Shown here piece by piece: positions 11,189 to 21,836 of a DNA stretch of 64,000 bases. Position 1 is the first letter of the stretch. Each line of letters starts with the position of its first letter. The DNA comes from Nemertoderma westbladi. Lineage: Eukaryota > Xenacoelomorpha > Nemertodermatida > Nemertodermatidae. The stretch lies in assembly GCA_032718475.1 (NCBI GenBank), contig JAUCBJ010001135.1:1-64000 (forward strand), in the 5' to 3' direction. A model generated the notes under the pieces. It saw only the letters and a program-made list of their open reading frames with translations. It did no database searches and was not told the DNA's origin. The position numbers and the translations under genes are program-made.

Positions 11189-12060
11189 CTCCAACGCATC
11201 GATAACCGCCCTCCTCTCCCGGATAACCGTCGCAGTTTCTCCCCGACTCTCCGAGGCTCTTCTCTCCAACTCCAACCTCCGATTCCTCAACGTTCCAATA
11301 TAAATTGTCTCCTTCCTCAACTGATTCCCCTCAGTTTTCACACCACTCTCCAACTCAACCACATCCAACTGCCGTTGTCTCCTAGTCGCATCTTCCAACC
11401 CACCAATATTAATCAACATCTCCTTCAATAATTTAATTCTTTTCAGAATCGCTAATTTATTTAAATTTAAATTAATTAATTCCTCCGAGAAGTTATTAAG
11501 CGATTCGTCCGGAATCGGTTTAATAATAGATTGCGGACTCTTTCTCTCCGAGGATCTGCTTATAATGGAGTCGGCGAGAGTCTCCAACATATTTCCATCT
11601 TCCAACTCAATATAATTGGGGCTCAAATCAGCCGAACTCATTACATTACTTAAGAACTCGTCAGTGGAACTCGTAACGTATTTATTATCGTGATCTAACA
11701 ATCCATTATCTAGAATCTTTAATTTATCACTGAATGATTGCATCTCTAATATTTCTTCTGATTTTTCTACATCTTTATGACTTTCATTTAAAGTTTCACA
11801 ATGACTTGAAACGGTAAAACATTTTATAACAGATTTACTTTCGGAGGAATTCGCCACAGAAGTTCCCGAAACTTCAACCTTCGTTTCCTCCAAAATAATT
11901 CGGGAGGTTTTCTCAGAGACTTCACCTTGCTGTGTGAGTTCATGATTAACTATTAAACTGTTTTTAGAGACCGAATCTTTGTCGCTTTCATTTAAGAGAA
12001 AAATATCTTCCGTAGATTTTTTATTTGATGGACTGAGGGAGTTAATAGAAGATAATCCGC
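11189..12060 (-). CDS. PHLDB/LL5-like gene, internal exon
   Basis: This is a 291-codon exon. The N-terminal two thirds is acidic, Ser-rich and probably disordered. The last 110 residues are coiled coil: NKLAILKRIKLLKEML, VVELESGVKTEG, RNRRLELERRASESRGE and RRAVIDALE, like the central coiled coil of PHLDB proteins. The acceptor is CTTTCGTTTTAG (exon start 12060). Translation is open from there even though no ATG opens the frame. It enters in phase 1, completing a Gly codon with the previous exon, and leaves in phase 0 at a strong donor GAG|GTGAGT. Codon use is AT-rich, unlike the terminal exon. Confidence 0.8.
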
Positions 12061-12670
12061 CTAAAACGAAAGAAATATATATATATATAATATATATATA
12101 TGTATAATATATATATAATAAATATGTAATAAATTGTAAGTTTAATTTTATTATTAACAGTCAAAAGCATGCAATCTATCTATCAGGACAAAATTGTTCA
12201 TATTACGGTACCGGTACCCAACATATAACTGTACAATGTGAATGAGAGATATGACAACCTACGAAAAGGTATGAAAAAATCCACAAATAGTTTATCAAAT
12301 TATACTCCCGTAGACCTACAGTACTTGATTAACGGCACATGATTTTTTTAAAAATAATTTGATACATATTATATGACCAGCCCATTGCCTAGTAACGTAA
12401 TACCGTATACCTTACATCATTTGGGTGGTGGGTATATTTCATTATATATATATTTCGGTATATTTCATTGTAAATAGGCCTATGCTGTTATTGGCTTTTG
12501 ATTAGTTATTTGGTACTATTATTGACTCTCTAAACAAAACATCAACCCCAAATATGGTACAGGTATAAAGGTATAATATATCTGATATATTAGTTAAATA
12601 TCGGTACCGGTAATTCATAATATATATCTTTATTGAACTGTTATTTGTTATTTTGTACGGATATTTTGTA

Positions 12671-12760
12671 CGAGTAACTATTTCGTCCAAGGACTGTTAT
12701 AACGTCCGAGGCGAAGCCGAGGACTTATAACCCGTCCGAGGACGAAATAATAGTTACGAG
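12671..12760. repeat. Imperfect 90-bp palindrome
   Basis: CGAGTAACTATTTCGTCC on the left is mirrored by GGACGAAATAATAGTTACGAG on the right. Inner arms GTTATAACGTCCGAGG and GGACTTATAACCCGTCC also pair imperfectly around CGAAGC. It could be a short MITE or a hairpin-forming repeat. No function is implied. Confidence 0.55.
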
Positions 12761-13079
12761 TCAACCAGCCAGTACCTACAAAACATCCCAAAAACCAAGT
12801 CATTAAGTAACACAAGACAGCGAAACGATGTATTCTTTCCATAGGCCCTATAAAAAGTGGCGCCTGTAGTGTGATAGACCCCAAGCGACAGGTACTGGGT
12901 TGGTGAGTCAGAATTTCTATTTTTGCTCTCATTTTTCGGGTTTACAAAAGGTGTCTCCGGCGATATTTCACCAGTTATAATGGAGACAGGTACAGTACCT
13001 GAATATCTATCGATCTGAATAACGACATGATCGATAATAGGGTTGGTGACTCAAAAAAATTGTTTATAAACAAGTCGTC

Positions 13080-13127
13080 ACAATGTCAAAACACCGTAAG
13101 TCTGTCAGTTGCGGTGTTTTTGCATTG
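13080..13127. repeat. Hairpin repeat related to 18411-18680
   Basis: The arms CAATGTCAAAACACCG and CGGTGTTTTTGCATTG form a near-perfect 16-bp stem around GTAAGTCTGTCAGTTG. A similar CAATGACAAAACACCG with CTTGCGGT/CTTACGGT motifs occurs at 18411-18480, and GACTT(A/G)CGG recurs up to 18660. These look like copies of one small hairpin family. A 22-bp poly-G tract lies just downstream (13170-13191). Confidence 0.45.
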
Positions 13128-13789
13128 TATAAATTTAATGCACAAATTGTGGGGAGGGAGGTGGGGAGTGGGGGGGGGGGGGGGGGGGGGGCAACCCCAC
13201 CTGCGGTTTTAAATTTGTAAATAGCTCGAAAGTGGTTGGATAATCAAAAAAAAACTTGGGAACGGGGAAATATTATGAAATCAAAAAACTGCCCGAAATT
13301 TGTCGAAGTTTATTAAATTACCTGTCATGTGAAGCGAAAATTACAAAGGTTAAAGCGGAGTAGTGTTTTTTTGCGTGAAAATCTTTCATTCCGAGAAAAT
13401 TGCCTTGAAAGTTTAAACATTCCCACACAAAACTGCCCGTATGGGGTCTGGTTGGTTAATAATGTCTGGCATGAAGGAAGCACACCACAGAGCTATAATT
13501 TTCATTATGGTGGCATTCGAGGTCCGTGATTTCATACCCAATGTCATTTTTATGTTCGGTAGAATCTAATCCGTTTGACTATTGGTCAGCCTCTGGCTGG
13601 ACTTAACATTATGACTTTTTTACATTTTGATCTCGTTTAACCCTATTAGTACCGGGCTAGAAAATGTTGTACAATTACCGGGGGGGTGGGGGGGGGGGGG
13701 GGGGGAGCTCATATTGACCCTCCTCTAAAATCGACAAATTTTAACGAAAACGCCTGATTTTTTTGTTTGTACATAGATCTCACTAGACT

Positions 13790-14560
13790 CTCTAATATGG
13801 CAAATTTTGGTGCTAGCACTAATTTTCGTACCCATAACCAAAAAGTACAAGTTTGAGTTGTCCAGTGCGGTTTCTATTGGTTCCATCGGATTCAGGACCC
13901 CCATAAACCCGTATAACGCAATAAACAAGATGATACTATCTATTGATCAATTTGCTTATTTTCAAAATTTTGGTGCTGGCACAACAATTTTCACCCACCG
14001 GGTCGGCGAAAAATACAGGTTTGAAAACTCTTATGGAATTTTTACAAATTCCATTGAATTCAGAACCCTTACAAACCCGTATAACGCAAGAAACAAGGTG
14101 ATACAAGCAATTGATATGTTTGGTGGTTTTCAAAATTTGGTGCTAGCACCAAATTGTGAACCCACTTCCGAAAAATACAAGTTTGAGATGTCTAGGTAGA
14201 TAATTATTTATTTCATTAATTCAGAACCGCCATAAACCTCTCTAAAACGCGAGAAATAAGTTGTAACAATCAATTTAACTATTGAATGAATTTTCATAAT
14301 TTCGTGCTGGCACCAAATTTTGCACACCGCGCCGAAAAATACAAGTTTGATACTCCTGGTGCAACTCGTATATATTCCATCGAAATCAGAACCCTAAAAA
14401 ACCCCTATTGCGCAAAAAACAGGTTCAAACAATCAATTTACAAATTTGACAAATTTGGTGTTGGCACCAAAATTGGCACACGTCGAAAAAAACAACTTTG
14501 AAATTTCTAAATTTATTTAGATGAATTCCATCCAATTGCAAACACCAAAAAAACCGGTGT
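13790..14560. repeat. Diverged tandem array, about 165-bp unit, about 5 copies
   Basis: The marker AAATTTTGGTGCTAGCAC returns at about 13801, 13965, 14132, 14297 and 14452 with substitutions. In each unit it is followed by AAAAATACAAGTTTGA, ATTCAGAACC and AACCCGTATAACGC-like blocks. Copies differ considerably, so the array is old. The short ORFs here are by-products. It lies in the large PHLDB intron (12061-19023). Confidence 0.75.
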
Positions 14561-15029
14561 AAATCAAAAATAGAGATGTTACAAATCATATTTAAATGAA
14601 ATGTAATTTTCAAAAAAATGCCTCAAAAAAGTGCCAAAAGTAGGGTTAAAAAAATAGTGCTATAACTCGAAAACTACCCAATATTTTTGAAAACCGTTTT
14701 CACTATTAGGAAGACAAAAGATTGTTAGGAAAAGTCACAAAATTTCAGATTCCCCCCCTGCGTTTGTTCCAGAGTTATAAGAAAAAAATCACGGAAGGGG
14801 TCATATTGACCCCCCCCCCCCCCTTTAAGGGGGGGAAGTCACTAATTCCGAAAAAAAAATCGATTTTTAATTTTCAATCCGCCCCGGTGCAGATTTTAAT
14901 GAGAATTTCAAAACTTCAAACCGTTTGTAATGTAGTTCAAAAGTTATGAGCGATAATATTAACCTTACTCTGTGCAAGTGTCTGTGAAAAGTGTCTGTCT
15001 GGTATTGTGATTCTGACGGTTTGTCTGTC

Positions 15030-15900
15030 AAAGTATAACAAAATCATTCCACCTAGCTAAAAGTTTTGTTATTGGGGTTTTACTGGTCGCTGATTTCATT
15101 TCAAACGTCAGTTTCCTCTTTTAATGAAAATTATTATGTATTTATGTCTGTCTGTCCGTCCGACAGTCCGACGATCTGTCTGTCATTATATAAGAAAATC
15201 ATTCCACCTAGCTAAAAGTTTTGTTATTGGGGTTTTACTGGTCGCTGATTTCATTTCAAGCGTCTGTTTTCTCTTTTAATGAAAATTATTATGTATTTAT
15301 GTCTGTCTGTCAGTCTGTCTGTCATTATATAAGAAAATCATTCAACCTAGCTAAAAGTTTTGCTATTGGGGTTTTACTGGTCGCTGATTTCATTTCAAGC
15401 GTCAGTTTTCTCTTTTAATGAAAATTATTATGTATTTATGTCTGTCTGTCTGTCCGTTCAACGATATGTCTGTCATTATATAAGAAAATCATTCCACCTA
15501 ACTAAAAGTTTTGTTATTGGGGTTTTACTGGTCGCTGATTTCATTTCAAGCGTCAGTTTTCTCTTTTAATGAAAATTATTATGTATTTATGTCTGTCTGT
15601 CAGTCTGTCTGTCCGTCCGACGATATGTCTGTCATTATATAAGAAAATCATTCCACCTAGCTAAAAGTTTTGTTATTGGGGTTTTACTGGTCTCTGATTT
15701 CATTTCAAGCGTCAGTTTTCTCTTTTAATGAAAATTATTATGTATTATGTCTGTCTGTCAGTCTGTCTGTCCATCTGTCTGTCAAAATATGAGAAAATCA
15801 TTCCACCTAGCTAAAAGTTTTGTTATGGGGGGTTTAATAGTCGATGATTTCATTCAAAATATCAGTTTTCACTTTTAACGAAAACTATTATGTCTTATTT
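15030..15900. repeat. Tandem array of 140-155-bp units, about 6 copies
   Basis: Each unit runs AGAAAATCATTCCACCTAGC, then AAAAGTTTTGTTATTGGGG, TTTTACTGGTCGCTGATTTC and TCTTTTAATGAAAATTATTA, and ends in a variable (CTGT)n microsatellite. Units start near 15040, 15192, 15332, 15484, 15641 and 15784. Length differences come from the CTGT run. Repeated short ORFs here are artefacts of the array. Confidence 0.85.
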
Positions 15901-15997
15901 TCTGTCTTGTCAGTCTGTGTAAAATATAATGATATTGACATGGTGCTTTCAAAATTTATGCAAGCAGCCTTTCATTGCTTATTAGGAAGTTTGGAGG

Positions 15998-16975
15998 GAA
16001 ATTCCGGTCCGACGAATCTGTACAAAAAAGTACAAAATAGTACAATATAGTACAAAAGAGTACAAAAGAGTACAATAAAGTGCAAAAATAGTACAAAGGA
16101 GTGCAAAAATAGTACAAAAGAGTACAAACTAGTGAGAAACGCATACAAAACGTCTGAACGTGTATACCAGTGTAGTCTACACTACACTACTACTTGTATA
16201 TAAATATAATTAATTGTAAGCAAATGCAACGGGACCGAAATATGCGCCGCTACAGTGTCAATCACTAGCGGCCTTGGTTCTGTGGTCAGTATGAAATGAT
16301 TGACAGAACTTTGATTCATGTAGATTTTGACTGGCTTACAAGTAGAAATAGGCTACAGTTCGTATAATACAATATAATGCAATACTATGCAGTGGGTAGA
16401 TAAAACTCCTATAACTGAGACTCAAAATTTAGGTCATAGTCTTAAAGTAGCCCATATACTGAAGGACTGAAGGATAGACTGTATGCTACATTATGTAGGC
16501 TATGTAGGCTATGTATGTCTGTATGTACAGATGTACGCCTCTATTTGCAACTTTATTGAGTTCTCCCTCTGCAATTTTGCGGGCTTGGGACCGTTTTTTG
16601 TGTTTTTTGAACACAAACGGCTGCATTAAAACTCATAAGATTGTATTGTAATAGGGGCCTACTCTCTGACTGCTAGACATCTAGATCAGCCCCCGCTCAA
16701 TGCATGGCTCGCCCCACAATCAGACAATGCTTTGTTTTATTTTGCACATCATGTGCGCCCCTTGCCCCTCTAAACGATTTGAACTACACTTGGACTGTTG
16801 GATACACGTTTTGCAAGCGTTTCTCATTCGTTTGTACTCTTTTGTACTATTTTTGCACTCGTTTGTACTATTTTTGCACTTTATTGTACTCTTTTGTATT
16901 CTTTTGTACTATATTGTACTATTTTGTATTTTTTTGTACTTTTTTGTACAAATTCGTCGGACCCGGAAATTCGAA
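15998..16975. mobile_element. TIR element with GTAC-repeat arms
   Basis: The left arm (15998 to about 16145) begins GGTCCGACGAATCTGTAC and continues as about ten GTACAAAAN/GTGCAAAAA units, ending in GTGAGAAACGCATACAAAACG. The right arm (about 16805-16975) is its inverted copy, CGTTTTGCAAGCGTTTCTCA ... TTTGTACAAATTCGTCGGACC. The 650-bp core has no ORF longer than about 100 codons that looks real. No target duplication is visible. Weaker inverted similarity continues outside (ATGATATTGACATG versus its inverted form near 16985), so the true ends may lie further out. Confidence 0.6.
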
Positions 16976-18410
16976 TCCAAGAACATGACAAGTATCATTT
17001 TTTCCATAAAATAAGGCCTGCCTATAGTTGTATAGCACTACAGTGTACGGTACAGCAGTTTCACCTGTATCAGTAAAACTTCTGAATTTTAGGAACAGGA
17101 TTTCGTTCTAACCTGATTTTGGATCATATATTTTCCTGCCAATGGGTATTAATTATAATTTCAACTTTGAAGTCATTGTCTTATTTGTCAGATTGTACGA
17201 TTGACGATTTTCCGTTCTTGTCTTATGAGCATTACTAAGTTACGATACTAAGTTATCACCGGTAGGCCTACTACATATTATTCTATACTGCATTTAGGCC
17301 TACAGTATATGAACCGGTAGTTATTCAACTATATAGATTACTGTATTGTATAGTGTATAGATTATTTACTTGGCCATATTCTCACTAAAACTAGTTTATT
17401 TTGCTTCTAAAGTGCAAAGGCTTTTTTTTGGCTGGGTGAACAATTTTTTCAGCATTTACTCTCGGTTACATGCTCGACCCACCCTACAGACAGAATTTTG
17501 AAATGTTTGGGACTTAAAAAGTTATTGCCAAAATTTGGATATTTTTGGTGACTTTTGGCTGTTTTTTGCAGTTAAATTTCAAAAATCATCATAATTTTAA
17601 AAATATGAAAGTTATCAAAATTTTGTCTGCATCAATTCTTGATAATTCAATTGTCTATGTATATACCAAATTTCAGCTTATTCTGATGAAAAATAAGAAA
17701 GCCTTTGCGATTTTTGCTATAATTACATTAATTATGTAGAAAATTAAAACATTTTTTTTTGATATTTTCTTATTCTTTCATCTATTATACAACTTGGACC
17801 AAATATTACGTTTTGGGAACCAATATCAAATAAGTTATTCGTGAATAAAAAAAATGAGTCCTATAACATACTTCTCCCCTAAATTAGGGGTTCTTAGTTA
17901 TGGTAGGCCTAGTTATGGACTTCAGGTGACTAACGGACTAATGGAATTAATAACAACAGTTATTACAAGCTTTCTCCCATCAGGGCTTCTTCAGGTAATT
18001 TCTGAAAATGCATACAACAGATCTCGCCAAGCCATTTTCAGATTTGAAATCCCATTAAATTATGCTCTAGGTGAAATAAAGAAACAATAAATCATCTGAT
18101 ATTTTGACGCGAGGGCGTACGTAAACTGTTACTACCGCTACAAGGATATATAACCCTAATTAAAAATTAAAATGTAGTCACGTTTACTTAGGATTTATCT
18201 TAATGCAATTGCAATGTCTATTCACTAGTCCTGTAGTCGGCAGGATGTTCCGTAGCAATAGAGCTATATGATGATAAAACACCGAAATTCACTGGCGAAA
18301 TTTCAATTTTGAATTTAGCGCCTTTTCTGCTAATAGTAAAAAACAGCAAGTCGAAAGACACATACCCGGTATTTCAATAAAACCGTATGTGCTTATTCTT
18401 ATTATCTATG
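16976..18410. other. Intron DNA, no gene recognised
   Basis: AT-rich sequence in the large PHLDB intron. Short ORFs at 17545-17739 and 17854-18090 have no recognisable features. The second has a biased, gene-like start, but I cannot support it. Confidence 0.35.
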
Positions 18411-18680
18411 CAATGACAAAACACCGCAAGTCTTGCGGTTGACTTACGGTTGGTTTTTTGCATAAATTTAAGTGACTTACGATCTTTTTCGGTTATTCCT
18501 TTGTAGAACTATACATGTTGTGACTTACGGCCTTTCTACATTGCATATCTCGAGAACTAGAGTAGATACGGTGTTCTCGATTTTACCATTCAGCCATTAG
18601 ATAGAGCGCATTTTTTAGACCTAGAAAAAGTGAATTTTGGAAAAATGCGACTTGCGGTCTTTTTACATTGCACGGCAGAA
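18411..18680. repeat. Cluster of GACTTRCGG hairpin motifs
   Basis: CAATGACAAAACACCGCAAG, CTTGCGGTTGACTTACGGT, GTGACTTACGATC, GTGACTTACGGCC and GCGACTTGCGGTC occur within 270 bp, several next to TTTTTACATTGC. The first block matches the hairpin at 13080-13127. This is probably a nested set of small MITE-like repeats. Confidence 0.4.
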
Positions 18681-19023
18681 TAGTAAACTGTATGCTGTTA
18701 GCTAGTGAATGTTGTTAGCGTTGCCTAGCGACAAAGTGGAACAGAAAGTGGAACAGTAAATCAGAGCGTTTAAACTAAGATTTTCCCGCGCTGGTGTATA
18801 AACCCCTCAATCTCGGCCGGAACTCGATGACATTTAAAACGGTTTTCAGATTCGTGATCAGCACACCTTTTTACATTTTACTGCTTTATGAACGTGTTTA
18901 TAGAAATTTTTTTGAGTCACCAAACACCAACCCTATTGTTTAGCTGAATAAAATAACTGAATGTAAATATAGGCCTAATTATTACCGGTACCGGTACCGG
19001 TAATATATTAAATAAAGTATAAC

Positions 19024-19732
19024 CTTCACTTGTTTTGATGTTGATAACATCCTCAGAATTAAGAATATGTTTCGGGGACGAATTAGGAGTAACAGGGAAA
19101 TCCTCGTTAGTGAATACAGGAGAGCATTCCTGCAAAAGAGTTCTAAGAACATCGTTATTTGTGTCCTCATCCGATGTAGAAGATCTTGATTGTTCCTGTT
19201 CCTTCTGAGACTCTAGATCTATGTTTTCAGTACCCGAAATTCTCTCTACCGGTATTAGAACACCGGAACAATAACTGGCCGATTCATCTAAATTGTCGTC
19301 GACATTTCCATTTATAGGCTTATCGTTCATAACTTCTTCTAAAGTCGGGAATGGGGAATCATTCATAGTCTCATTATTAGCAGTAGGCCTACCGGTACCG
19401 GTATGCAAATCAGAAACATCGCAAAGAGGATTGAAGAATCCGAGGTATTCATCCTGAGATAAACCGGGTTCCTTCCGTTCCTTCCATACTATTGCACTCT
19501 TTTTTGGGCTATGTTCAAGGTGGTCTCTCAGCGATTCGGAAGTTACCGGTATTTGTTTATTGATGTTGAATGGGTACTGAGGGGGATGTTTGGGTGGTGT
19601 GTTTCCATTAGTTTCAAATGAGTCTCCAGTTCCTTGAGTATGATCAGTACCGGTACCAGTATCATCGGAGAGGTTGTTGAGTGCAGCAGGCAACGATGGC
19701 ACTGGTTTACTAAGTTCAAATGAAGCAGACAT
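19024..19732 (-). CDS. PHLDB/LL5-like gene, first exon seen (Met start)
   Basis: This encodes 236 residues plus one base: polar, low-complexity and probably disordered (SFELSKPVPSLPAALNN ... HSPKKSAIVWKER ... SQDEYLGFF). No FHA domain is present, although vertebrate PHLDB proteins have one N-terminally. The exon could therefore be the start of a shorter isoform or follow upstream exons. A TTTAACAG acceptor directly precedes ATAATG, consistent with an upstream 5' UTR or coding exon. Assignment rests on the donor GAAG|GTTATA at 19024/19023. It leaves phase 1 and so fits exon 11189-12060 exactly. The donor itself is not strong, and the sequence alone does not prove family membership. Confidence 0.6.
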
Positions 19733-19950
19733 TATCTGTTAAATATAGTTATTATTACAGAATACTGGAATACCGGTATGCCTACCGCTGTGCTGTCGGC
19801 CTACTGCAGTACTGCATACTGCTACTGTTGTACCAGCATTATTCATTATGACTGTATGACAGGCCTGCAGGCAGACCAATACCAAATACAGAAATACAGC
19901 TATATACATTACTGCAATACATACTACTAGCCTACAATTAATAGCAGAAC
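19733..19950. other. Gap between PHLDB exon and RTE fragment
   Basis: AT-rich, rich in CTACTGCA-type tracts and short AGGCCTAC and ACCGGTA palindromes. It includes the probable 3' splice acceptor immediately above 19732. No promoter motif can be defended. Confidence 0.35.
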
Positions 19951-20668
19951 AATAGCTAGTCTAGTAACTTTGCCTCAGGTTCAACAATAATGGCTTGGTT
20001 GGTCGGGGAGGAACATGAAGTAGCCTCCAACTCAAGAATGCTGGCATCCCTGGTGATCCAGGGTTGGGGGCAGAAAGGTCATCAGGAAAGGGACCCACAG
20101 CTTTCTCTCCAGTAGGGGGTGAGGCATGCAGCCAGGCAGGAGATAACTGACGCCTGTGAGGCCGATTGTGTCCGGTAATTCCACTGGCTTCTAGTGGCCG
20201 GACCTCCGCATTACTAATGTAATCCATAGTGGGGGTTGGGGGTGCTTTTTTGCCGAGTCAGTTCTCGGGGCAAATACCACACCCTGGTTTGCCATTCTGC
20301 AGGGTGGGTGTCGCAGTGGAGTCAGATATGAGGCCCATTACCCATATCTCATCCTGCCAGGTGCAGGTCGCAGTGAAGTATAAGTGCACTCAGAGTGGAC
20401 ATGAGAACACCCTACCCCTGACCAGCCATTGGTAGATCACCATCTGCCTGGCCAGGACATATACCCCTGCAGCCAAGTATATGGGTCCTTAATCCAGGAC
20501 CAAGGGCGTCCTTATCCCATAACGAAGGGGGTCCTAGTTACAGGACCAGATTTGCCCTAGTAGAGGGTCTATGCAGCTACAGGTGGCACCTCCTTTGGCT
20601 CCTTTATGCTGCATGGAGGTGGCAAGTTTTCTTGATCAATGACCTAGAATACCTGACCTGACCTGGAA
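19951..20668 (-). mobile_element. RTE element fragment: 5' UTR plus first 90 codons
   Basis: The minus strand starts GGTCAGGTCAGGTATTCTAG, the exact 5' end of the complete RTE element at 48073. It runs through the 5' UTR into MDYISNAEVRPLEASGITG and RPTKPL...NLRQ, where similarity stops near ACTAGACTAGC. The endonuclease and RT are absent. LINE copies normally lose the 5' end, so a copy keeping only the 5' end is unusual. It is shorter than the complete copy by one indel in the UTR. It lies 220 bp upstream of the first PHLDB exon seen and in the same orientation. Confidence 0.85.
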
Positions 20669-21818
20669 CCTTACATCCGAGAATACAGATATCTCTTGCA
20701 ATTCTACTGAATATATATTTATTTTTATAGAACGAGTCATGTGGTAGGCACATAATAACCACCGCCTTTAGGTATTTAATAAATAATCAGTTTTCAGCTG
20801 ATGGCAGTTAGCCGACAGTGTTAAAACGACACAATGTTAAAATAATAAATTAGGGGGGGGGGGGGGGGGGTCAATTTGCACGACTTAAAATGAAGAGGTT
20901 AAACTATGCATGTACTGTATTAGCAATGCATGTAAAATTAATTAATAAAAAATAATTATTGGCATTTTATTTACCACGCTTTCGCTCAGTAAATTAAATG
21001 CCTCGAGCATAGTGAAAAATAAGTTATAGTTTTTCCCATGTAATACTGTAGGTAATTTTATTCTTAAATTGGTACTTTTTTGTTGCTCATTTCTTTAATA
21101 GAAGATACCTGTAGAGCGATATTGTGTTACCAAATAATTATTGTGCTAAAAAAAGAATAGTTACTGCAATTCAAATTACTGCACTCTTCAACTCCTGATG
21201 CTGCCTTCTCAATGTTAAATAATTTAGTGTTCTTTAATAATTATTAGGTACCTAAAGAGCCGCTTAACAACATACAGTACACCAATATTAGATATGGAGT
21301 TTCGTTTTGGTGTACGCCTTGCAGACACTAAAGTTGCAATAACATTTGAGACCGCACATGGATTTTGCTCAGATTACTTTTCTACGCCGATGCTCTTTCA
21401 CCACATGTAATGTGGTGAAATGTGGTGGAAAAAACATATTTATAAGAAATTCCACCCAAAATAGTTTAATTTACTTTTTTTCGCAGGGAAAAAAGTAAAA
21501 TCAGTGCAAAAAAAATCTTATGGGTTACTATTTTCCTTAGAGAAACAGTTAAACTTTCTCTCCCGATTTTGGGGTTCATTCGAGCGAAAAAGTAACGATT
21601 TAAGAAAAATATTTATATTTTTATGCGGTGGTAATCATAATAGTAATTAATAATTATATATAATTATACAGTAATTAGTAATAGTAATTAAGAATATTCA
21701 ATCATAATATCGGCTCGAAAAATTTCAGGCTGTAACCCTTTTGTCACAACTAAATATAAATGTTTAAAACGAAGTAGTAGGCTACTAACACAGTACTTTA
21801 TAAAAGTTTACAAAAAAA
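20669..21818. other. AT-rich intergenic DNA
   Basis: Contains an 18-bp poly-G tract (20853-20870) and an imperfect repeat of ATGTGGTG near 21405-21430. No gene or RNA is visible. It ends at the TSD of the LINE at 21837. Confidence 0.45.
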
Positions 21819-21836
21819 TTCAATACAACAAATTAT

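Noticed and set aside
15221-15569. Repeated small ORFs with LLGFYWSLISF
   Set aside because: Products of the 140-155-bp tandem array.
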